NCBI GenBank assembly: GCA_028711355.1
Contig: JAQTSL010000251.1
Location: forward strand, 1 to 5,538
Length of the DNA: 5,538 nucleotides
Source: Rhodoferax sp.
Lineage (GTDB): Bacteria > Pseudomonadota > Gammaproteobacteria > Burkholderiales > Burkholderiaceae_C
Direction of reading: 5' to 3'
Below, one piece after another: positions 1 to 5,187 of the stretch (the stretch's first letter is position 1; each line of letters opens with the position of its first letter). The translations under genes and the position numbers were made by a program. The notes beneath the pieces are model-generated. The model searched no databases and was not told the origin of the DNA. It saw only the letters and a program-made list of their open reading frames with translations.

Positions 1-740
1 CAGCAGTCAACGGCTTCAGACACCTGACCGAGGTGGCGCAGTGGAACCAGTTGCTGCATGACGCGACCTACGCCGAGCTGACCGCTGGTCGATTACCGAT
101 CATGCTGGGCGGCGACCATTGCCTGGCCATCGGCTCGATCAGCGCGGTGGCTCGGCGCTGCCGCGAGCAGGGCAAAAAACTGCGCGTGCTGTGGTTTGAC
201 GCGCACGCCGACTTCAACACCGCCACCATGACACCCAGCGGCAACATCCACGGCATGCCGGTGGCGTGCCTGTGCGGGCAAGGGCCGCAAGAGCTGATCA
301 GCATCGGCGGCCACACGCCCGCGCTCAATCCCAAAGAGATTCGCCAAATTGGCATTCGCAGCGTCGATGCCGGCGAAAAACGGCTGGTGCATGACATGGG
401 CATTGAGGTGTTTGACATGCGCTACATCGACGAGATGGGTATGCGCCAAGCGATGGAACTGGCGCTGGCACTGGTTGATGCCAACACCCATCTGCACGTC
501 AGCCTGGATGTCGATTTTCTCGACCCCGACATTGCGCCCGGCGTCGGCACCACGGTGCGCGGCGGCCCCACCTACCGCGAGGCGCAACTGTGCATGGAAA
601 TGATCGCCGACACCGGCCGCCTGGCGTCGCTGGACATCGTCGAGCTCAACCCGGCGCTGGACGTGCGCAACAAGACCGCCGAGTTGGCGGTGGATCTGGT
701 GGAGAGCCTGTTTGGCAAGAGCACGCTGATGCGTGCCTGA
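1..740 (+). CDS. rocF: Arginase, N-terminus cut by window edge
   Basis: Hydrolyses L-arginine to L-ornithine and urea at a binuclear manganese centre in the cytoplasm. The frame is open to base 1 (first full codon at 3) and ends at TGA 738-740. A GTG at 33 is only an internal valine, because the in-frame residues before it read on as protein. Numbering from that valine, the ureohydrolase motifs occur in order: GGDH (26-29), FDAHAD (55-60), SGNIHGMP (69-76) and SLDVDFLDP (157-165), followed by DIVELNP near the C-terminus. These supply the expected Mn ligands H29, D56, H58, D60, D159 and D161. Visible length is 245 residues against about 300 for the family, so some 55-60 N-terminal residues are missing. 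The usual Ser after GGDH is Cys here. SGNIHGMP and the spacing favour arginase over agmatinase. It converges on kce and need not share its regulation. Confidence 0.93.
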   Translation, partial: AVNGFRHLTEVAQWNQLLHDATYAELTAGRLPIMLGGDHCLAIGSISAVARRCREQGKKLRVLWFDAHADFNTATMTPSGNIHGMPVACLCGQGPQELISIGGHTPALNPKEIRQIGIRSVDAGEKRLVHDMGIEVFDMRYIDEMGMRQAMELALALVDANTHLHVSLDVDFLDPDIAPGVGTTVRGGPTYREAQLCMEMIADTGRLASLDIVELNPALDVRNKTAELAVDLVESLFGKSTLMRA

Positions 741-770
741 CGACACGCGCCGGGACATCCGCAACGCTGG

Positions 771-1583
771 TCAACGCAGCCCGAGCATTACTCGCGCCTC
801 AACGGAGCTGGCGACGTTGCGGCCCAGCTCGGCAGCCAGGCGTGCCATGCGCGCCACCAGTTGCGCGTTGCTGCTGGCGAGCTCGCCTTTGCGGTAATAC
901 ACGTTGTCTTCAAAGCCAACGCGCACGTGGCCCCCAAGCAAAATCGCCAGCGTGCCCAGCGCCAGTTGCGCCGCGCCGATGCCCGCTACCGTCCAGGTCG
1001 AACCTTCAGGCAACTGTGACCTCAAATACATCAACGCCTCGGGCGTACCGGCCATACCGCCGGGAATGCCCAGCACAAAATCAAAGTGCTGCGGGCCTGC
1101 GAGTACCCCTTTTTTGAGCCAGCGCAGGGCGGTGGTCAGCATGCCGGTGTCAAAAATTTCCAGCTCGGGTTTGACGCCGTGGTCAACCATGGCCTTGGCA
1201 AAAACTTCCATGTCGGCGGGGTGGTTCATGAACACGTCGCCGCCAAAGTTGACCGTGCCCATCGACAGCGTCGCCATCTCTGGCCTGAGCGTGACCGGCG
1301 CCAGCCGTTCCTGCGCGTTCATGCCGACCGCGCCGCCGGTGGAGACCTGCACGATCACGTCGCAGCGCTGTCGCACCTCAGTGATGATCTGACGGTAAAC
1401 CTCTTTGTCCTGGGTTGGTGTGCCATCGGCCAGGCGCGCGTGCACGTGCACGATGGAAGCCCCCGCCTGCGCGCATTCGGCCGCCGCGATGCCAATTTCT
1501 TCGGGCGTGATCGGCAGTGCAGGCTGCTGTTCGCGGGTGACTTCGGCGCCGGTCAGGGCCGCTGTGATGATGAGCTTTTTCAT
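771..1583 (-). CDS. kce: 3-keto-5-aminohexanoate cleavage enzyme (BKACE/DUF849 family)
   Basis: Converts 5-amino-3-oxohexanoate plus acetyl-CoA to 3-aminobutyryl-CoA plus acetoacetate, the carbon-carbon cleavage step of lysine fermentation. The 270-residue protein has normal family length and a TIM-barrel pattern. E14 in LTGAEVTRE matches the residue known to contact the substrate amino group. HVH at 46-48 supplies two zinc ligands, QVSTGG (79-84) lies in the substrate pocket, and RVGFEDN (221-227) supplies the catalytic Arg, the third metal ligand Glu225 and Asp226. Family roles are recalled from the Cloacimonas enzyme. The family contains many paralogues with other beta-keto acids, so the specific name depends on adjacent kal and kamDE, which agree. 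ATG at 1583 lies 12 nt after the kal stop, so the two are probably co-transcribed; the ribosome site is weak. It is the last gene of the operon seen here, with no clear hairpin plus T-run terminator before the converging arginase. Confidence 0.92.
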   Translation of the reverse strand: MKKLIITAALTGAEVTREQQPALPITPEEIGIAAAECAQAGASIVHVHARLADGTPTQDKEVYRQIITEVRQRCDVIVQVSTGGAVGMNAQERLAPVTLRPEMATLSMGTVNFGGDVFMNHPADMEVFAKAMVDHGVKPELEIFDTGMLTTALRWLKKGVLAGPQHFDFVLGIPGGMAGTPEALMYLRSQLPEGSTWTVAGIGAAQLALGTLAILLGGHVRVGFEDNVYYRKGELASSNAQLVARMARLAAELGRNVASSVEARVMLGLR

Positions 1584-1595
1584 AGCAGCTTGCGC

Positions 1596-2009
1596 TTATT
1601 CTGTGGGCGCCACAGACGCTTTTCGTTGGAAACCAGCGGGGACAACGCAGGTCCCGCTGGCGCGACAGACCAGCACCGGTTCGGCCAGCACATCGGCCGC
1701 CGACGCTTGCCCCGCAACGCCAGCAGGCACGATGACTTTGCGGGCTTCAAACACCATCTTGCGTGAGGTTTTGCCCATGGAAACGATGCGCCCGGTCGCC
1801 TCAATGTAGTCGCCAGCGTGCACCGGTGCCAAAAACTCGACGTTGTCGTAGGCCACAAACAGGCCCTCATCGCCGTCGCTGCGGATCAAAAGCTCGGTGG
1901 CGACATCGCCAAACAGGTTGAGCATTTTGGCGCCGTCCACCAGGTTGCCGGCGTAGTGGGCATCGTGCGCGCTGATGCGCAGGCGGATCAGGCTGGTGAT
2001 GTTTTGCAT
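1596..2009 (-). CDS. kal: 3-aminobutyryl-CoA ammonia-lyase
   Basis: Eliminates ammonia from L-3-aminobutyryl-CoA to give crotonyl-CoA, the step after Kce. The 137-residue protein is a single hot-dog domain of family length. It carries the family signature AHDAHYAGNLVDGAKMLNLF (14-33) followed by GDVATELL (34-41), then FLAPVHAGDYIE (59-70), and a C-terminal AEPVLVCRASGT strand. The same landmarks occur in beta-alanyl-CoA ammonia-lyase of Clostridium propionicum, so activity on beta-alanyl-CoA is the main alternative; position beside kce favours 3-aminobutyryl-CoA. The start was set at 2009 because an AAGGA ribosome site lies 7 nt upstream. A longer reading from ATG 2075 adds 22 residues (MNPNEHPV...) unlike the family and is not preferred. 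A 417-nt repeat-filled gap separates it from kamDE upstream. Confidence 0.92.
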   Translation of the reverse strand: MQNITSLIRLRISAHDAHYAGNLVDGAKMLNLFGDVATELLIRSDGDEGLFVAYDNVEFLAPVHAGDYIEATGRIVSMGKTSRKMVFEARKVIVPAGVAGQASAADVLAEPVLVCRASGTCVVPAGFQRKASVAPTE

Positions 2010-2016
2010 GGTGTGT

Positions 2017-2021
2017 TCCTT
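2017..2021 (-). promoter_or_regulatory. Ribosome binding site that fixes the kal start
   Basis: On the minus strand AAGGA stands 7 nt before ATG 2007-2009. It supports the shorter 137-residue Kal over the in-frame ATG at 2075, and is the clearest Shine-Dalgarno match in the cluster. Confidence 0.7.
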
Positions 2022-2103
2022 TTCAAAATACGTGGTGTGCGGTTGGCACGTTACTGGGTGTTCGTTCGGGTTCATTCACTTATGGCGCTTATGGTTTTAA
2101 CCC

Positions 2104-2179
2104 GCGCCGTGGCTGGCTTTGGCGGCCTCCTCATGCTGGAGTACCAGAAATCGTCGGCCGCCAAAGCCAGCCACGGCGC
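2104..2179. repeat. Perfect 24-bp inverted repeat with conserved loop
   Basis: Arms 2104-2127 (GCGCCGTGGCTGGC...) and 2156-2179 are exact reverse complements over 24 bp, separated by 28 nt. As RNA this would form a very stable hairpin in the kamDE-kal spacer. The loop holds CTCATGCTGGAGTACCAG, itself a small CTGG/CCAG hairpin. The same loop text recurs inverted at about 2327-2350 inside the next palindrome (2286-2400). It may end transcription partly, protect mRNA ends, or be only an insertion; no T-run follows it on the minus strand. Confidence 0.9.
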
Positions 2180-2202
2180 TGGACGCTGGTGGCGCAAGAG
2201 TT

Positions 2203-2274
2203 TGTCATTGCGGGCCACGACCCGCAATCCATGACTCCAAATTCGTGGATACCGGGTCGTGGCCCGGTATGACA
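2203..2274. repeat. 72-bp two-hairpin palindromic element, copy 1
   Basis: The element begins TGTCAT and ends ATGACA, which are reverse complements. Inside are hairpin 1 (TTGCGGG / CCCGCAA, 6-nt loop), a middle CCATGACTCC segment, and hairpin 2 (ATACCGGG / CCCGGTAT, 6-nt loop). Copy 2 lies at 3186-3256 in the opposite orientation. It resembles short palindromic repeats scattered through many proteobacterial genomes (recalled, not searched). It has no coding capacity; apparent frames through it are chance. Confidence 0.88.
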
Positions 2275-2285
2275 TTCTGTACTTT

Positions 2286-2400
2286 CACGCCAACACTTCG
2301 CGGAGTGACCGGCATGGGCGGGCACCGATTTCTGGTACCCCAGCATGAGGTGGCCGCCCGTGCCGGTTGCTCCGCGTGGCGCACCAACTATGTTGGCGTG
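2286..2400. repeat. Nested imperfect palindrome of about 115 bp
   Basis: Outer arms CACGCCAACA (2286-2295) and TGTTGGCGTG (2391-2400) are perfect reverse complements. Inner arms 2299-2321 and 2354-2376 pair at 20 of 23 positions. The centre carries GATTTCTGGTACCCCAGC, the reverse complement (one mismatch) of the loop in the 2104-2179 palindrome. The two are therefore relatives in opposite orientation, with the loop and the nearby GGCGG conserved and the outer arms different. Together with the two elements to its left it fills most of the kamDE-kal spacer. I see no gene in 2010-2426. Confidence 0.82.
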
Positions 2401-2426
2401 GGTGTCCACCCCAAAAACCCTGGCCG

Positions 2427-4832
2427 TCACGCTAAATGCCGCTTGTCCCACTCATGGATGGCAAACGACGCCACATCTTGCGCATACGACTTGACCCCAA
2501 AACCAGCGTCGTAGCCTAATTCTTTGGCCAGCTCGTGGCTGATGCGTGGGCCGCCGACGATCAGGATCACCTGGTCGCGCAGGCCTTCGGCTTCCAGCAG
2601 GTCGGCCAGCTTGGTCAGGTTGTCCAGATGAATGTTCTTTTGCGTCACAATTTGCGACACCAGAATCACGTCGGCTCTCTCTTCGATGGCGCGGCTCACC
2701 AGTTCTTCGCACGTCACCTGCGCACCCAGGTTGATGGCGCGCAGGCTGTGGTAGCTTTCCAGCCCCTTGTGCCCGTTGTAGCCCTTCATGTTCATGATGG
2801 CATCGATACCCACGGTATGCGCGTCGGTCTCGATGCAGGCGCCCACCACCACCATGCGGCGTTTCATTTTGGCGTCAATCAGCGCATTGATCGCCTCTTT
2901 GTCCAGCACCTCGTAGTCGGGCTTGACGACCGAGTAGCTGTTCAGGTCCACCTGGTGCTGGCATTGACCATAAACCACGTAAAAGCTGAAGCCTTGCCCC
3001 ATGTCCTCGCAGTGCACCACAGCCGGTTCGGTCAGCCCCATTTGCGCCGCCAGCCGTTTGGCGCCTTCTTTGGCGCGGTCGTCCAACGCCACCGGCAGCG
3101 TGAACGACAGTTGCACGCGCCCGTCGCCCAGCGTGTCGCCGTAGGGTTTGACTGGGTTATTGGGGGCCGACGCCAATTCATCCGTTGTCATGCCGGACTT
3201 GATCCGGCATCCAGTGGATTCGGAGTCATGGATTGCGGATCGAGTCCGCAATGACAAATCATGCTTCGCAGAATTGGCGTCTGACCCCAAAAACCCGGGC
3301 AACATCAATTGGGGAAACGGGTTGTAGTAATCATCGGCCTTGGCCACCACGCCATCCAAGCCCTTGCCACCGGTGGGTGTGCGTGAAATCTCGGCAAACA
3401 TGCCCTGACCGATCGCGCCTGGCAGGCCGATCTGTTCAATCTGCGCCAACATCGCCACGGTGTCGGCCAGCACCGCTTGGGCGCGCCGCTCGATCTGGCC
3501 GCCGGCCTTGAATTCAATCTCGCTGTGCAAATCCTTCATGGTGCCAAACACGTACCTGGCGTTCTGGATCGCCAGAAAGCGGTCCTGGATAAACGGCGTG
3601 TGGATCGCTTCGGTCATCATGCCCAGCAGATGAATGTTCTGGTTGGTAACCGTGCTGACGAGGTTGAACAGCGTGTCCTGCACCTGGCCTTTGAAGATGT
3701 TGCCGGTCATGTGTTTGGTCGGCGGCATGTACTTCAGGCAGGCGTCGGGGAACACCTGGCGCGCCAGTTGCGCGTGCGCCAACTCCCACAAAAAGCCGTT
3801 TTCCAGCTCGGGGTTGATCTCGAACGCGTGGCCCAGACCCATTTGTTCTGGTTTTAAACCGGAGAGCTCGGCAAACTGTTCGTTGATGAGCTGCGAGGCC
3901 AGCACCGTATGCGCGGCCTCCACCGCGTCGGCTGTGGTGAGGTAATTGTCTTCTCCCGTATTGATGATGATGCCGGCATAGGCATTGACCATTCGTGAGA
4001 AAAACTGGTCGATGAAGGTGCGCTGCATATTGATGTCGCGAAAGATGATGCCGTACATTGAGTCGTTGAGCATCATGTCGAGCCGCTCCAGCGCGCCCAT
4101 GGCAGCAATCTCTGGCATGCACAGACCCGAGCAGTAGTTGGTCAGACGAATGTAGCGGCCCACCTTGTGGCCCACGTCGTCCAGCGCGGTGCGCATCAGC
4201 TTGAAGTTTTCTTGGGTGGCGTAGGTGCCGCCAAAACCTTCGGTGGTGGCCCCAAAGGGCACGTAGTCCAGCAGGCTCTGGCCGGTGGAGCGGATCACGG
4301 CGATGATGTCGGCGCCCTGCTCGGCCGCCGCGCGCGCCTGCGCCACGTCCTCGTAAATGTTGCCGGTGGCCACAATGACATAGAGCCACGGTGTCGGCGC
4401 TTCGCCTGCCGTTTTGATTTGTGCATCGCGCGTGGCGCGCTGGGCGGTTATATGCGCGCAGGCCTGTTGCGCCTGCGCTTTGGCGGCTTGTTGCGTGGCG
4501 GGCAGGTCTGGCGGCAAGGTCAGGGCCAGCGTACCGTCGGCCACCGCTTGCGCCACCTGCTGAGCGCTCATGTTGTGCGCTTGCATGGCACCGGCCAGGA
4601 TCGCCGCTGCGCCGTGTTGCAACAAGTTCTGTTCTTGCAAGTGGCTGACCACCCGGTTGGGCAGCGGCACGTCGTTGCCGTCCACACCATCGACACCCAG
4701 CAGGCGCAAGGTGGCGCGCTCGACCGTGGTGGTGGTGTAGGCGGCCATCTCGTCAAATACCTGGCGCGCGATGCGCCGGGCCGAGCTGCGGGCGCGGTCG
4801 ATTTGGGCTGGGTCCAGGTTCAGGTGGGACAT
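2427..4832 (-). CDS. kamDE: Lysine 5,6-aminomutase, alpha and beta subunits in one frame
   Basis: This adenosylcobalamin- and PLP-dependent enzyme moves the terminal amino group of beta-lysine (or D-lysine) to the next carbon. Residues 1-512 match KamD, ending at YYNPFPQLML, where clostridial KamD stops. The PLP/substrate residues recalled for KamD are all present three positions earlier: R181, S186, S235, Y260, R265, D295, N296, K367. Residues 513-560 are translated repeat DNA (3154-3296). From VKPYGDT (561) it is KamE: a dimerisation domain to about 655, then the B12 Rossmann domain with DxHxxG (D670, H672, G675), K683 eleven residues on (the PLP-Schiff-base Lys of KamE), S726 and GG 760-761. 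Separate subunits are about 516 and 262 residues; this frame has 801. Ornithine 4,5-aminomutase OraE also joins both modules in one chain, but kce and kal nearby and the sequence favour lysine. ATG 4832 has only a weak AAAGA ribosome site. Confidence 0.95.
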   Translation of the reverse strand: MSHLNLDPAQIDRARSSARRIARQVFDEMAAYTTTTVERATLRLLGVDGVDGNDVPLPNRVVSHLQEQNLLQHGAAAILAGAMQAHNMSAQQVAQAVADGTLALTLPPDLPATQQAAKAQAQQACAHITAQRATRDAQIKTAGEAPTPWLYVIVATGNIYEDVAQARAAAEQGADIIAVIRSTGQSLLDYVPFGATTEGFGGTYATQENFKLMRTALDDVGHKVGRYIRLTNYCSGLCMPEIAAMGALERLDMMLNDSMYGIIFRDINMQRTFIDQFFSRMVNAYAGIIINTGEDNYLTTADAVEAAHTVLASQLINEQFAELSGLKPEQMGLGHAFEINPELENGFLWELAHAQLARQVFPDACLKYMPPTKHMTGNIFKGQVQDTLFNLVSTVTNQNIHLLGMMTEAIHTPFIQDRFLAIQNARYVFGTMKDLHSEIEFKAGGQIERRAQAVLADTVAMLAQIEQIGLPGAIGQGMFAEISRTPTGGKGLDGVVAKADDYYNPFPQLMLPGFLGSDANSAKHDLSLRTRSAIHDSESTGCRIKSGMTTDELASAPNNPVKPYGDTLGDGRVQLSFTLPVALDDRAKEGAKRLAAQMGLTEPAVVHCEDMGQGFSFYVVYGQCQHQVDLNSYSVVKPDYEVLDKEAINALIDAKMKRRMVVVGACIETDAHTVGIDAIMNMKGYNGHKGLESYHSLRAINLGAQVTCEELVSRAIEERADVILVSQIVTQKNIHLDNLTKLADLLEAEGLRDQVILIVGGPRISHELAKELGYDAGFGVKSYAQDVASFAIHEWDKRHLA
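3154..3296. mobile_element. Composite palindromic insertion at the kamD/kamE junction
   Basis: Arms 3154-3179 and 3271-3296 are reverse complements at 23 of 26 positions, with a perfect inner 11 bp (GACGCCAATTC / GAATTGGCGTC). They enclose the 71-bp two-hairpin element at 3186-3256. The right arm GAATTGGCGTCTGACCCC matches GAATTGGGCTCTGACCCC at 5139-5156 at 16 of 18 bases, so it belongs to the AATTGGGGTCAGA repeat family found upstream of kamDE. The block spans codons 513-560 of the kamDE frame, contains no stop in that frame, and has no counterpart in known KamD or KamE. No transposase is encoded; any mobility would have to be supplied in trans. Confidence 0.8.
3186..3256. repeat. 71-bp two-hairpin palindromic element, copy 2 (inside kamDE)
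   Basis: Read on the minus strand it starts TGTCATTGCGGA and ends ATGACA, as copy 1 (2203-2274) does on the plus strand. Hairpin stems are TTGCGGA / TCCGCAA and ATGCCGGA / TCCGGCAT, each with a 5-nt loop. Three stem pairs differ from copy 1, and in each case both sides changed so that pairing is kept. It is translated in kamDE as the stretch around LSLRTRSAIHDSESTGCRIK. Confidence 0.88.
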
Positions 4833-4903
4833 ATTTGGTCTTTCTTTGCGTGCGAGGCGCTTGCTGCTGAGCGCTGGTTGGAGTCAGTCGGTACGGCCCG
4901 CAG

Positions 4904-4983
4904 AATTGGGGTCAGAGTACCGCCGGGAAAGTGATTTGGGCGAGCGCTGGCGCTGTCAGTCCGGCGGTAATCCGACCCCAAAT
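4904..4983. repeat. Inverted repeat of the AATTGGGGTCAGA family
   Basis: Left arm 4904-4928 (AATTGGGGTCAGAGTACCGC...) and right arm 4959-4983 are imperfect reverse complements, roughly 20 of 25. The apex contains a short AGCG-CTGG-CGCT hairpin. The arm core is identical over 14 bases to the complement of the right arm of the 5077-5163 element. Such repeats often accompany REP-associated Y1 transposases (recalled), but none is encoded here. It lies 72 nt upstream of the kamDE start. Confidence 0.8.
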
Positions 4984-4990
4984 CTGCTAA

Positions 4991-5050
4991 CGCTAACATG
5001 CTTTCCAGCATCACGTTGTACACCTGGCAGTCCGGAAAAATTTGCTGTGA
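4991..5050 (-). pseudogene. Diverged second copy of the kamB 3' tail
   Basis: This stretch aligns without gaps to 5221-5280, inside the 3' end of the upstream gene, at about 41 of 60 bases and a constant offset of 230. On the minus strand it reads QQIFPDCQVYNVML, against QQAFPDYQVCDVLL in the real gene. It has no start or stop of its own and runs into palindromic repeats on both sides. It is most simply a remnant of a duplication or of a recombination that replaced the end of the gene. The rest of the 4833-5187 gap is two palindromes plus about 70 nt next to kamDE in which I see nothing. Confidence 0.6.
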
Positions 5051-5076
5051 AGCGGCTGTTTTTGCGCAGGCGGTAG

Positions 5077-5163
5077 CCCAATTGGGGTCGGATCCCAATT
5101 CGCGGCAGTGCGTTTGAGCTTGCCCAGGCAGCGTCACCGAATTGGGCTCTGACCCCAATTGGG
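5077..5163. repeat. Near-perfect 26-bp inverted repeat, AATTGGGGTC family
   Basis: Arms 5077-5102 (CCCAATTGGGGTCGGATCCC...) and 5138-5163 pair at 24 of 26 positions around a 35-nt spacer. Each arm also has internal symmetry, CCCAATT facing AATTGGG. It begins 24 nt after the stop of the upstream gene on the minus strand and could act as its terminator or mRNA 3' stabiliser, though there is no T-run. Confidence 0.85.
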
Positions 5164-5187
5164 CGGCTTGTACAGTTGCTCTGTATT

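Noticed and set aside
93..764. 223-codon open frame antisense to arginase
   Set aside because: Arginase on the plus strand has all family motifs; the antisense frame is a product of high GC codon use and resembles no family.
741..770. Bidirectional terminator between arginase and kce
   Set aside because: The 30-nt gap has no stable hairpin followed by a T-run on either strand.
2010..2075. Longer Kal starting at ATG 2075
   Set aside because: The extra 22 residues are unlike the family, and the ATG at 2009 has an AAGGA ribosome site 7 nt upstream.
2104..2400. CRISPR-like array
   Set aside because: The repeats are palindromes in inverse orientation with no regular direct repeat and spacer pattern and no cas genes.
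2408..2420. 13-base ACCCCAAAAACCC shared with 3284-3296
   Set aside because: It might be a fragment of the outer repeat arm just downstream of kamDE, but it is short and low in complexity, with no matching partner arm found.
2119..2514. Small open frames crossing the palindromes between kamDE and kal
   Set aside because: They translate repeat DNA on both strands and have no family resemblance; the palindromes explain the sequence.
2535..3254. 239-codon plus-strand frame opposite the KamE region
   Set aside because: It mirrors KamE codons and runs into the palindromic repeat; there is no recognisable domain or ribosome site.
3514..4389. 291-codon minus-strand frame overlapping kamDE in another phase
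   Set aside because: Low-complexity Arg/His/Gly-rich translation typical of a shifted GC-rich frame inside a strongly conserved gene.
2427..4832. Ornithine 4,5-aminomutase OraE
   Set aside because: OraE is also a one-chain enzyme, but the sequence follows KamD and KamE throughout, the joint is repeat DNA, and kce/kal neighbours are specific to the lysine route.
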